The notes under the pieces are model-generated. The model saw only the letters and a list, made by a program, of their open reading frames with translations. It searched no databases and had not been told where the DNA came from. A DNA stretch of 40,387 nt from NCBI GenBank assembly GCA_002402965.1, contig DHGW01000077.1, positions 1 to 40,387 of the forward strand, given 5' to 3'. Numbering within the stretch: position 1 is the stretch's first letter; each line of letters begins with the position of its first letter. Source of the stretch: Bacteroidales bacterium UBA4788. Lineage in GTDB: Bacteria > Bacteroidota > Bacteroidia > Bacteroidales > VadinHA17. Positions 1-7,629 of the stretch are shown piece after piece. The translations under genes were made by a program, and so were the position numbers.

Positions 1-118
1 TTTGAATAACACCTGTTTTTGGAGTTCCTGAAGCATTTTTGAGTGTTGTTTTTTGGGAGTAGACTAGCAGGATTACGGCGCAAGATTTTATGATCCACAG
101 ATTGGGAGGTGGCATTCT

Positions 119-901
119 TTGGATCCGCTAGCTGAGGTTAACCGAAGGTGGAGCCCTTATGCCTATACTGATGATAACCCAATGCGATTTATCGATCCTG
201 ATGGTAATACTTTGTGGGATGTTGTAAAAGGTGTTGGAAAAGGAATTTTCAAAGCTGTTGTTAGTAATGTAAAAGGGATTGCTAAGATGGTTGACCAATC
301 TCCTGCACGTCAAGCCGAACGAGCTGCGAATATGGCATCAATTATAAAAAATCCAAAACAATCTGTTGAAAACATAAAACAAAATGCAACAAACGCAATT
401 CAAGAGGCAAATCGTGATAAAAGCGGTGGAAAATGGGCAGAACTTATAACCAATGTCGTAGCGCAAGGTGCAATAGCTTTTGTCACCACAAAAGGGATAA
501 ATGGATTAACTAAAGTTGGAACTGCAACAGAGATTGCCAACGCCACTAGGGGTGGGCTTGCAGAAATTGCTAATGCCGCTGAGTGGGGAAAGGCTATTGT
601 TATAGGTGAAGGCATGGGAGCGGTTAAAACTACTGCAAAAACTTTACAATCGCAGGGAATCAATGCGAAATGGTATCAAGCTTGGTCAAAGAATTTTCCA
701 ACAAATAGGTTAATGACACCTGCAGAAATGGATGCAGCTTTGGCAAGAGACGCTAGGTGGTTAAACACAAAGATTAATCAAGGATATAAAATATATGATA
801 TAGGTATTGATGTTACTCGAACAACTCGTTCACCTTTTTATCAACTTGAGCAAAGTATTTTACAACAAAGAGTGTATCCAACTACAAAAATTCCAAGATA
901 G
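119..901 (+). CDS. Orphan RHS C-terminal tip with polymorphic toxin domain
   Basis: This is the end of an RHS-repeat protein plus a variable C-terminal toxin region. The typical RHS core end (DYGARFYDPQIGRW, then DPLAE, WSPYAY, NPMRFIDPDG) is readable in frame from about base 71. An in-frame TAG at 65-67 and further stops upstream cut it off, so there is no full RHS protein here. The nominal start is a TTG at 119 inside the core motif, and I doubt it is a real initiation site. After the DPDG boundary comes a roughly 230-residue region with a hydrophobic stretch (about residues 105-125) and a charged C-terminal domain I cannot assign to a toxin family. The next gene starts 2 bp downstream, the usual toxin-immunity spacing. 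Best reading: a displaced (orphan) CT cassette that may recombine with an intact rhs gene elsewhere. High confidence in the RHS junction, low in the toxin's activity. Confidence 0.75.
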   Translation: MDPLAEVNRRWSPYAYTDDNPMRFIDPDGNTLWDVVKGVGKGIFKAVVSNVKGIAKMVDQSPARQAERAANMASIIKNPKQSVENIKQNATNAIQEANRDKSGGKWAELITNVVAQGAIAFVTTKGINGLTKVGTATEIANATRGGLAEIANAAEWGKAIVIGEGMGAVKTTAKTLQSQGINAKWYQAWSKNFPTNRLMTPAEMDAALARDARWLNTKINQGYKIYDIGIDVTRTTRSPFYQLEQSILQQRVYPTTKIPR

Positions 902-903
902 CT

Positions 904-1389
904 ATGGCAGATAGAGATTTTGATATAGTCGCTAAAGAGCAATTCAGTTTTCTTCAATCTGAGTTTGGATTTAATTTATTGAGGTGTAATAAGGAAGATT
1001 GGGGTTTTGAATTGCTTTATACAAATAACACGACAGGTGTGAAAATCACCTATGAATATCAGGCAGCTTATATATTTATTATGGTTTACCGTTTAATAGA
1101 TGGAGAGTTCTGTGAAAATCCCAGAAACATAAATGAAGATACTATTCTTAATGGCTATGGACTTGATGATATAATTAGTGTGCAAAATATTGAAGCATTG
1201 ATTAAGCCAGCTTATGAATATGGAGAGAAATCTGAATATTATGACGAAGATAAGGGGTTAACGCTGTACACATCGGCTTTTGCGAAGAATTTAAAGATAT
1301 TTGGAGGTAAAGTACTTCAAGGTGATTTTGCAATTTTTTTAGATGCCGACAAAATAGTTAAGAAACGAATTAAAGATTATAAGCACTAA
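904..1389 (+). CDS. Putative immunity protein for the RHS toxin tip
   Basis: This 161-residue, acidic, soluble protein has no signal peptide or membrane segment. It starts 2 bp after the RHS toxin stop and is followed directly by a hairpin terminator, so the pair forms a closed cassette. I do not recognise the family. An N-terminal alpha/beta-looking part carries the stretch YTNNTTGVKITYEY, followed by a helical acidic middle. The immunity role is inferred purely from position (toxin then immunity, same strand, nearly touching) and from the AT-rich composition shared with the toxin gene. No catalytic motif is visible. Confidence 0.65.
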   Translation: MADRDFDIVAKEQFSFLQSEFGFNLLRCNKEDWGFELLYTNNTTGVKITYEYQAAYIFIMVYRLIDGEFCENPRNINEDTILNGYGLDDIISVQNIEALIKPAYEYGEKSEYYDEDKGLTLYTSAFAKNLKIFGGKVLQGDFAIFLDADKIVKKRIKDYKH

Positions 1390-1391
1390 AC

Positions 1392-1424
1392 AAGAGCCTC
1401 GGGAAACCGGGGCTTTTGCTTTTT
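1392..1424 (+). terminator. Rho-independent terminator of the toxin/immunity cassette
   Basis: An imperfect hairpin (AAGAGCCTCGG, GAAA-type loop, CCGGGGCTTTT) is followed by GC and five T residues just after the immunity stop codon. It closes the plus-strand cassette and also faces the end of the decayed minus-strand fragment. Confidence 0.7.
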
Positions 1425-1611
1425 ACAGTTTTACCTTCCTATCCAATAAATCCTTCATACGCTTTTTGGTAAGCATCAAATTAATAATCTTAATCAGGGC
1501 GTTTTTCTCGTCATCGTCGGACTGGTTAATGAGCATGAGCTGCTCATTTAGCTTGTGGTTTTGAAGTTCAAAAACGCTGTTTTCATTCTCGCTGCTATTT
1601 CTAGGGTAAAA
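1423..1611 (-). pseudogene. Remnant C-terminus of a Bacteroidota HTH/XRE-type regulator
   Basis: The minus frame is open for about 60 codons between stops at 1612-1614 and 1423-1425 but has no credible start or N-terminus. The translated tail (LMLINQSDDDEKNALIKI, then INLMLTKKRMKDLL) resembles the conserved C-terminal tail of small XRE-type regulators in Bacteroidota, which lies after the DNA-binding domain. The DNA-binding part is missing; the bases immediately upstream hold a 20-bp palindrome and then the insertion sequence. I read it as a gene destroyed by rearrangement or IS insertion. The family assignment rests on the tail alone, so it is moderate. Confidence 0.45.
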
Positions 1612-1621
1612 TTAGAAAAAT

Positions 1622-1641
1622 TTGTTGCAATATTGCAACAA
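1622..1641. promoter_or_regulatory. Perfect 20-bp palindrome, possible operator
   Basis: TTGTTGCAATATTGCAACAA is perfectly self-complementary. It sits just upstream of the regulator remnant on the minus strand, where an autoregulatory operator would lie. TTGACAAT follows on the plus strand and a similar TTGACAATATT recurs at 1713-1723. Function is inferred from symmetry and position only. Confidence 0.4.
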
Positions 1642-1710
1642 TTGACAATAATGCCTTATATATTAAGATGTTATGAAGGAATGTCTCCAGTCAGGCAGCA
1701 CAGTAGCGAT

Positions 1711-2962
1711 TGTTGACAATATTCTTCCCTGTTTCTCTTCATATCTACAGACACAAGCTGCATACTTCCATTCTGTTCGCTGCCAACCTGTCCCTTCTAG
1801 CCTGTTTGATCTGGTCAGACCATATCATTTCCATATTCGATAATCCGGAATAAGCTTCTCCTGGTGTATAACCCCGTAGTGAGACATGCGGCCTTCGAAT
1901 ATTGTAGTCAAACAGATCTTCCGCAAAGATTCGTTTTTGGTCACCTCCTGTGGAATATTCCTGGCGGAACAGGTAGCGATATTTGAAAAGTTTGTTTTGT
2001 GCCTCAATCATGGAGTTTGAAAATGGAATGTCTTCTAATGCTATAGCAGAATTAAACCCGGTAGCTTCATTTAAAATGAACCGATCCATCTCATTGTTAT
2101 CATTTTCAGGGCCTCCATCTGTTATAAGTGTTGTAATGATGTTTTTGGCATGATATTTTTTATATGCCTCCCTGATTGTCTCAACCCTTATTCTGCCAGA
2201 GACCACCTCTTCAATCCTCCAACTGAGAATGAATCTGGAAAAGTTATCCATCAGCAGATAAACATAGTGCTTTATGCCATCCAGGGTTTTTATAATGGTT
2301 ATATCTGCATGCCATATCTGATCTGGATATGAAGCCCTGAGTCCGGTTGAATATTTTTCCTTTTTAGGAACAGGCATACGATCTATACATAATTTCTTTT
2401 TGTACAAATACCATGTTGCCAGCGAAACTGAAATTATGTTCTCCCTGAGTGCATAGTAAGCAATTGAAGATACAGGCCAAAATCTGTATTTCACATCTGT
2501 CAGCATACTTTTCATTTCTGTAACCCCTTGGCTGGTCAACTGTTCCGGGTATCTTTTCCTGCAAAGTTGTAGAGAAGAAGTTAAACACTTGTTAAACACC
2601 TTACTCTTCCAGAAATAAAACACAGATAATGGCACCATGCAAAGCCTAAGTACCAGCTTAATGATCAATTTGTTCTTACAGCCAGTAACTGTATTGACAA
2701 ACTGTTTGAGATTTGCTTTAACGGAGCCAATCATCCTAATGCTAGGAGGTTTGCTAGGAAGCGATAGAGCAAAAAGGGTACATATACAGTTTGCCGAGTA
2801 TTATGTTCATCTACTGCATCAGAATGGATTATCAGTTTTCAATCTGTTCAATGATATTGACAGGTTATAAACGTAACAGAGTATAACCTAACCATTCTCT
2901 TTAATACCACATCATATTAAGTAACAATACTACTCAACGGGCGTATAATCAGGGTGTCAACT
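1711..2962 (-). mobile_element. Insertion sequence with DDE transposase (approximate ends)
   Basis: A single transposase gene (1745-2734) lies in a segment bracketed by a short inverted match, GTTGACA at 1712-1718 and TGTCAAC at 2955-2961. This gives an element of about 1.25 kb that ends only a few bases from the stop codon of the gspF-like gene. The terminal match is just 7 bp and I saw no convincing target-site duplication, so the borders are tentative. The transposase itself is clear. The element separates the toxin cassette from the secretion operon. Confidence 0.45.
1745..2734 (-). CDS. IS transposase, DDE integrase-core (rve) type
   Basis: This is a transposase that cuts and rejoins its element's ends. 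The integrase core carries the three expected acidic positions: WHADIT (first Asp), LITDGGPEN (second Asp) and MIEAQNKLFK (Glu). The N-terminal third contains a helical DNA-binding-like region before the core, in the layout of IS3/IS481-like proteins. At 329 residues it looks complete, with no internal stop or frameshift. The frame stays open upstream of the chosen ATG for about 20 codons, so the start may lie slightly earlier. I cannot name the IS family precisely. Confidence 0.8.
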   Translation of the reverse strand: MIGSVKANLKQFVNTVTGCKNKLIIKLVLRLCMVPLSVFYFWKSKVFNKCLTSSLQLCRKRYPEQLTSQGVTEMKSMLTDVKYRFWPVSSIAYYALRENIISVSLATWYLYKKKLCIDRMPVPKKEKYSTGLRASYPDQIWHADITIIKTLDGIKHYVYLLMDNFSRFILSWRIEEVVSGRIRVETIREAYKKYHAKNIITTLITDGGPENDNNEMDRFILNEATGFNSAIALEDIPFSNSMIEAQNKLFKYRYLFRQEYSTGGDQKRIFAEDLFDYNIRRPHVSLRGYTPGEAYSGLSNMEMIWSDQIKQARRDRLAANRMEVCSLCL

Positions 2963-2967
2963 CCGTT

Positions 2968-4113
2968 CTAGTTTCCTCCAATATTTATCCCCATCTGAAA
3001 AATGGGCAGGTACATTGCCACAAGGATAATACCGACCATCAGACCGACAAAAATGATCAGGACAGGCTCTAGAAGATTGTTCATGGTTCTGATCCTGACA
3101 TCGAGATCCTCACTGTATTGCTTATACAATTGCTCATAGATGGAATCAAGCCTGTTAACCTCCTCTCCCACCCTGGTCATCGCTACCATCTTTCTGTCAA
3201 AGAAACCGTACTTCTCCATTGCATCAGATAATGAGACCCCGGATGAGACCTGCGCAATAATCTCTCCTAAAGCATTCTCAACCGGATAATACCCTATTAC
3301 GCTCCTCGCCATCTCAAGACATTTGATAAGATGTACCCTAGATGACACAAGCAACGCCATGATCTGTGTATATCTCACCCGGTAACTTAACATCACAATA
3401 TCACCTGCCACCGGGAGCTTTCCGACCACACTAGCCGTGAATGCCCTGAACCAGGGCTTCTTCCGATTCATAATTACTATAAATGTGATTGCCAATCCTA
3501 TGGCAATTAATACCCACGCAATACCTGCAAATGAATCGGATAGTGCAATTATTGCCTTTGTCAAAGGCGGTAACTCTCCCTGGAACCTTTGAAACACATC
3601 CTCAAACATCGGGACAATATAGTTCAGCATGAATAACATGCTGACAATCGCGGTCACAAGCACCAGAAAAGGGTATGTCAGAGCACCTGTTACCTGCCTT
3701 CGCTGTGAGATTCGCCTGGAATAATGAACCGACAGGCTGTTCAATACTTCGGATAATGCCCCTGTCTCTTCCCCCATAGCCAGAGTCATGATATCGTATG
3801 GTTCAAACCTGCCACTCTTTTCGACAGCTTCTGATATTGACGAGCCATTTATTATGTACTCCCTTATAGAACTTATCATTAACCGTTCCTTCTCTTTTAC
3901 AGTTCCGCCCTCAATGATATCAAGCGATCTTCTGATATCCATCCCCGAACTTATCAGAAGGGCAAGCTCTGCGAAAAACCTGGCCTTAAAGGAACTCCGT
4001 GCCGACCCGCCGGTGAAAGAGATTTCCCTTGACCAGATGCTCTCTATCCGCCCGATCCGTTCTTTTTGGACTCTCTCCTCTCTGTTGATGACCAGTACCG
4101 GATCTATCTTCAT
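2968..4113 (-). CDS. gspF: GspF/PilC-like inner-membrane platform protein
   Basis: This is the polytopic platform of a type II secretion / type IV pilus machine, coupling the ATPase to pseudopilin assembly. Two T2SF repeats are visible: residues about 45-170 (FFAELALLISSGMDIRRSLD, then MGEETGALSEVL) and about 250-375 (YTQIMALLVSS, then RVGEEVNRLDSIYEQL). Three membrane segments lie near residues 145-170, 195-215 and 350-375. At 381 residues the length is close to the family norm. The start overlaps the stop of the preceding pseudopilin gene by 4 bp (ATGA), and this is the last gene of the operon. The paired T2SF repeats make the family secure; whether the machine is T2SS or T4P cannot be decided from this protein. 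Confidence 0.93.
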   Translation of the reverse strand: MKIDPVLVINREERVQKERIGRIESIWSREISFTGGSARSSFKARFFAELALLISSGMDIRRSLDIIEGGTVKEKERLMISSIREYIINGSSISEAVEKSGRFEPYDIMTLAMGEETGALSEVLNSLSVHYSRRISQRRQVTGALTYPFLVLVTAIVSMLFMLNYIVPMFEDVFQRFQGELPPLTKAIIALSDSFAGIAWVLIAIGLAITFIVIMNRKKPWFRAFTASVVGKLPVAGDIVMLSYRVRYTQIMALLVSSRVHLIKCLEMARSVIGYYPVENALGEIIAQVSSGVSLSDAMEKYGFFDRKMVAMTRVGEEVNRLDSIYEQLYKQYSEDLDVRIRTMNNLLEPVLIIFVGLMVGIILVAMYLPIFQMGINIGGN

Positions 4114-4619
4114 TTTCGTGTGATTCCTGAATTAACAAGTGTGTTCCCGTCATACTCCTTGATCAGTGAGACCGGAACAGAAAATGTCCTGATTCCAACT
4201 TCAAATTCAATCGATGAAATCAAAGAGGAATTTTCCAGGGTCGTGTAGCGCAGCTCCCTTGCTGTTAGTCCGAATGTATCACATGCTTCTCCAATACATA
4301 AAACAATCAGACTCTCAGCAAATTGCAAATGGGCCCTTGTTTTCGCCGGACCGGAAAACATGATCCGGTTATCTGTCATTATCACTGAATCACATTGTCG
4401 CACAGCTTCCTGCAGCCCAGTCTGCAGAAGAAGCAGCTCTTCCATCTGATTCATCTTTTTATTTTCCGCATGTATGCGGTCAACCAGAAATGAAAAAATC
4501 GTAACAATTAATGCAAGCAATATTGCTGACAATACCGTAGCAATAAGCACCTCTGTAAGAGTAAATGATCTTATTCGTTTCAAATCCGTTTCTGATAATG
4601 ACCACTTCATATATACCAC
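4110..4619 (-). CDS. Minor pseudopilin (GspJ/GspH-like position)
   Basis: This 169-residue prepilin-like protein has a short basic leader, then FTLTEVLIATVLSAILLALI as the N-methylation/transmembrane helix with Glu at mature position 5. The residue before the predicted cleavage site is Ser rather than the usual Gly (RIRS/FTLTEV), which may slow or alter processing. A soluble domain follows, with two cysteines near residues 132 and 137 that could form a disulfide. It starts 6 bp after the previous pseudopilin and overlaps gspF by 4 bp. Another ATG three codons in is also possible. The position suggests a minor tip-complex pseudopilin, but the exact Gsp letter is a guess. Confidence 0.8.
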   Translation of the reverse strand: MVYMKWSLSETDLKRIRSFTLTEVLIATVLSAILLALIVTIFSFLVDRIHAENKKMNQMEELLLLQTGLQEAVRQCDSVIMTDNRIMFSGPAKTRAHLQFAESLIVLCIGEACDTFGLTARELRYTTLENSSLISSIEFEVGIRTFSVPVSLIKEYDGNTLVNSGITRK

Positions 4620-4625
4620 CTGATT

Positions 4626-4979
4626 TCATTCGTCATCTGATACAATAATCCTTCTTCCGGAGAAAACTATCTTACCGTCAGGTGCAACCGCATTTACAAC
4701 CAATGTCCGGAGAGCCGTAGAATCATCATATGGCATTAACGCCTTTTCGATGATAAAACCTCCAAAGTCAGTCCTGGAGGTGTCCTGAACATTACCGTGG
4801 TCCTGATCTGCCAGAAGATCTCTTACAATAAAGCGTGCCGTGTACCGGACCTGGTTCATTGTACTGTGTTCAATGCCGGACAATGCCGAAAAAGATGCCC
4901 CCAGGATTATCATGATGAGGGTCATTGAGACAAGTGTCTCGACAAGCGTACTGCCTCTGAGGTACTTCTTTAGAGCCAT
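4626..4979 (-). CDS. Minor pseudopilin (GspI/GspV-like)
   Basis: This small (117-residue) prepilin-like protein has a basic leader ending in RG, a canonical cleavage site before STLVETLVSM with Glu at mature position 5, and one hydrophobic helix (about residues 10-32). A short soluble domain follows. Its small size suits the GspI class. It overlaps the upstream large pseudopilin-like gene by 10 bp and is followed 6 bp later by another pseudopilin, which supports co-assembly as a tip complex. The prepilin call is strong; the subunit assignment is by size and order only. Confidence 0.8.
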   Translation of the reverse strand: MALKKYLRGSTLVETLVSMTLIMIILGASFSALSGIEHSTMNQVRYTARFIVRDLLADQDHGNVQDTSRTDFGGFIIEKALMPYDDSTALRTLVVNAVAPDGKIVFSGRRIIVSDDE

Positions 4980-6223
4980 TTAATTAATGTCTTTGAAGAC
5001 TTATCATTCCCTGCCCGGAAACCGGCAAACCCGGCCGGTAACTGGTCAATATCAATAATGGCGTTCAGTAATTGGTTAATATAAGTTGAGTTTCCCCGCG
5101 TGAAAGAGAAACCGTCGCAAAACAAGGAACCATACACTTCTCCTTCCAGTTCTACAGTACCTGAGCAATAGACCTGGCCAGTCACCGAAGTGTTCCCAGG
5201 GATTACCAGCCTGCAGCTCTCTCTCTGGCCATTGATTAATATGCAGCCCTTTATGACACTATTTGCTCCAAAGGTGATTTGGGTATTTGAAGATGTAGCA
5301 TCGCTCTCACCTGCAGGATATATAGCCAACACACTCGGATAGATGAGTGACACATTATCACCTACACCAATCGAATCCAAGGCAAAACCCTGGAATGAGC
5401 CCGTGAACCCGTCATCAATTTTAATCCGCCTTGCCACAATAATTACATCTTCAAGCGTGGTAGTCCTGTCGATTAAGACAGTCCCGGCTGCATATATCAT
5501 TATTTTACCGCTGAACGAGAGCCCTGACAGAACAGCATCAAGGTTAGAGTAATAGGTTACAGTCTTATCACTGAACGGATTTTCAAAGGGCACAGGCGAC
5601 TTCCGGTTTATTTCGGAAAAGCTGATTCCTGTAACTTCTCCATTAAAAAGAGATACCAGATTACTGTCAAGCACAGGGTCAGGATCAGGAAGATCTGACT
5701 GCGATCGTTGTACTTCTCCAGCAGAAGTGTTTTTATGTATAAAAGGTTGTCCTTCAACAGAGCCCGTCCTAAAGACACCATCGGGGACAAAGGAGTTACC
5801 TCTAATAAGGGTGTTGCCGCTGAGCGAGACACTGATCCCATGATCAGCAACATAAAGAGCCGGGTCTTTGCTGTCAATTACCTCTCCGAATAATCCTGTG
5901 CGCGACAGAAACAGGTTCTTCCAACCGGTTGATGCAGTTACTATATCCAATATCCCCCAGTCTTCTCTCGAGAGCTTTACCAGAGCCATACTGTCGTTAT
6001 AAAGATCAATGCAAAGGCTATCTTCCCCGGAGAAGATCCGTGGGTTTTGTTTGTATATCAGAAAAGCCGATTCGAGATTAAGATCAAGCTCATCGCTTTT
6101 TACACTGTTTATGAATACCTGATTGTAAAGTGAGAATCGCATCATTAATAAAGTGATAACAATAACCGAGATCAGCATCAGGAATAACGTATAGTATAGA
6201 ACACCTCCTTTTACCATGTTCAC
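4970..6223 (-). CDS. Large pseudopilin-like protein with probable beta-solenoid domain (GspK/PilX position)
   Basis: The 417-residue protein starts with a short basic leader and one N-terminal hydrophobic helix (about residues 7-27), as in GspK or PilX. The mature N-terminus lacks a clear G-F-T-x-x-E site. The region from about residue 225 to 385 contains short hydrophobic/glycine repeats (GKIMIYAAGTVLID, TLEDVIIVARRIKID, VIKGCILING, VTGQVYCSGTVELEGEVYGS) that read like the turns of a right-handed beta-helix or bactofilin-like sheet. It occupies the slot of GspK in the operon, between the GspC/PilP-like and small pseudopilin genes. I infer an exposed, possibly adhesive or substrate-contacting tip. 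The solenoid is inferred from repeat rhythm, not from a recognised domain. Confidence 0.7.
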   Translation of the reverse strand: MNMVKGGVLYYTLFLMLISVIVITLLMMRFSLYNQVFINSVKSDELDLNLESAFLIYKQNPRIFSGEDSLCIDLYNDSMALVKLSREDWGILDIVTASTGWKNLFLSRTGLFGEVIDSKDPALYVADHGISVSLSGNTLIRGNSFVPDGVFRTGSVEGQPFIHKNTSAGEVQRSQSDLPDPDPVLDSNLVSLFNGEVTGISFSEINRKSPVPFENPFSDKTVTYYSNLDAVLSGLSFSGKIMIYAAGTVLIDRTTTLEDVIIVARRIKIDDGFTGSFQGFALDSIGVGDNVSLIYPSVLAIYPAGESDATSSNTQITFGANSVIKGCILINGQRESCRLVIPGNTSVTGQVYCSGTVELEGEVYGSLFCDGFSFTRGNSTYINQLLNAIIDIDQLPAGFAGFRAGNDKSSKTLIKWL

Positions 6224-6224
6224 T

Positions 6225-6701
6225 TTATCTTTTGACTGTATATTCCCTCCTGTTGAACCTGATTCTGACAGAGTCCTTCCAGCAGCTGATCACTTGCATC
6301 CCGCCAATTGTATCACCTATTGAGGCAAGCACAGATCTTCCGTTTACCATAAGCAGTCCAACGGCATTGTTTTGGTTATCAGCTTCTATCATTCCTGCAA
6401 ATACCACATCAGGTAAGGGATAATCAGGAGAATGGTCAAAGAAACCGGTGGTTTGTGATGGTGCAAGAGTATTAGGAATTTCATCCCGTTGCGGTTTTAG
6501 GGTAAAGGGATCCGGGTAATTGAGCAGCAGGTTGATTGTGTCAGATGGATTATTGATCTCCAGGACAGGGACATAAAGCCTTAGGCTTTCATCAGTAATC
6601 TTTTTAGGTCGAGTGTAAGAAAATACTTTAATGACAATCAATATCCACAAGCATATTGCCATGGGAATCAGGATTATATTGAGTTTCTTCTTACTCATCA
6701 T
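6225..6701 (-). CDS. GspC/PilP-like inner-membrane linker protein
   Basis: At 158 residues it has one N-terminal membrane anchor (about residues 7-28), a flexible proline-containing linker, and a small C-terminal beta domain (about 95-158: VVFAGMIEADNQNNAVGLLM, then GDTIGGMQVISCWKDSVRIR) that matches the HR/PilP type fold. In T2SS and T4P machines this protein bridges the inner-membrane complex and the N0 domain of the secretin across the periplasm. It lies 1 bp before the large pseudopilin-like gene, in the same operon as the secretin. The fold call comes from pattern and context and is reasonably strong. Confidence 0.72.
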   Translation of the reverse strand: MMSKKKLNIILIPMAICLWILIVIKVFSYTRPKKITDESLRLYVPVLEINNPSDTINLLLNYPDPFTLKPQRDEIPNTLAPSQTTGFFDHSPDYPLPDVVFAGMIEADNQNNAVGLLMVNGRSVLASIGDTIGGMQVISCWKDSVRIRFNRREYTVKR

Positions 6702-6730
6702 TTTTCGAACTACCTGACCTTAAAGTGTTT

Positions 6731-7105
6731 TTATTCCCCGGATATTACTAATACCTGTTGCAGGAAAGCTGTACAATAGGCACTGTTACAAGCCCTTATT
6801 CTCCATTCATAATTGCCTGCTTCAAGGTTTATAACAAGCTTGTTTGTTTCAACAATTGTATCAGTTACCAGCTTATCTATAAGTGCAAACTCTGGCCTGG
6901 CTATCTGCACCTTGTAGTATTCGGCTCCGGGCAGATAGTCCCACCAGAAAAGCACATCTCCATGGCTAAAAGAAAGTCCTTCAACCGGCGAAAAGACAAC
7001 CGGATCTTCAGCTGAGATATCCTTCTCAAAAATATCGTCACACGAAGACAGCATTCCCGTGGCGGTAATAAGTATCAGATAAATCGCCGTTTTTTTCATG
7101 TTCAA
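6731..7105 (-). CDS. Small lipoprotein with fibronectin-III-like domain, in the secretion operon
   Basis: This 124-residue protein has a type II signal peptide with lipobox LSSC (Cys22). The rest reads like one Ig/FnIII-type beta domain: WWDYLPGAEYYKVQIARPEF followed by LEAGNYEWRIRACNSAYC, a typical F-G hairpin pattern. It overlaps the PilO-like gene by 4 bp and is followed by the GspC-like gene, so it belongs to the machine's operon. I do not recognise a named family. Position and lipidation suggest an accessory for the secretin (pilotin-like) or a substrate-binding surface lipoprotein. That role is inference, and the fold differs from the known helical pilotins. Confidence 0.7.
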   Translation of the reverse strand: MNMKKTAIYLILITATGMLSSCDDIFEKDISAEDPVVFSPVEGLSFSHGDVLFWWDYLPGAEYYKVQIARPEFALIDKLVTDTIVETNKLVINLEAGNYEWRIRACNSAYCTAFLQQVLVISGE

Positions 7106-7629
7106 AGAGGTTTAATTTCCTGCAAATAAAACTTCAACCTTGTTGAGGCTTTCCGGGTCTTGTTATCGGTATACCGGTAAAACCCTGCCGATACCAGATT
7201 GCCATCATGGCCAGACTCCTCGAATGTCCTCAGCAGCCTTACCAGATCAGCAAAGTCACCCTCAACAGTAGCCCCATATGTATTTCGAACCATCCCGTTA
7301 TCTGTCTGTGTAGCCGTTCCCAATATTTCAATAATTCTTACCTGACTGCTTTCACTGCTTTGATTTACCGTAGCAAGAATATATTCCTGATCATCTTCAA
7401 TTACCCGGAGACCTCCCAATTGGATGTTCATAGTTAAAAGCTTTTGCTCAAGCTCTGCCTTGATAGATTCAGAGCTTTTGACAATCTCAGCCTGCTCTTT
7501 GACGGAATACAACTCCCTGGAAGCGCTAAAGCTCTTACTGAATCCAAAGGACCAGGCAAGAGTGGTCAGGAGAATACTCCCACATATAAAAAACAACAGT
7601 TTTTTCCGGTATGTCAATCTTGTTTTCAT
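7102..7629 (-). CDS. PilO/GspM-like inner-membrane protein
   Basis: The 175-residue bitopic protein has a cytoplasmic basic N-terminus, one membrane helix (about residues 11-28), a periplasmic coiled-coil region (about 35-75), and a small C-terminal alpha/beta domain (about 80-170). This is the PilO/GspM architecture, which pairs with PilN/GspL to form the inner-membrane scaffold. Its start overlaps the stop of the PilM-PilN-like gene by 4 bp (ATGA), as expected for subunits made in equal amounts. Sequence similarity in this family is always low, so the call rests on topology and gene order. Confidence 0.72.
   Translation of the reverse strand: MKTRLTYRKKLLFFICGSILLTTLAWSFGFSKSFSASRELYSVKEQAEIVKSSESIKAELEQKLLTMNIQLGGLRVIEDDQEYILATVNQSSESSQVRIIEILGTATQTDNGMVRNTYGATVEGDFADLVRLLRTFEESGHDGNLVSAGFYRYTDNKTRKASTRLKFYLQEIKPL

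Noticed and set aside
2637..2870. Plus-strand 77-codon frame overlapping the transposase start
   Set aside because: It is the antisense of the transposase N-terminus; no independent coding signal.
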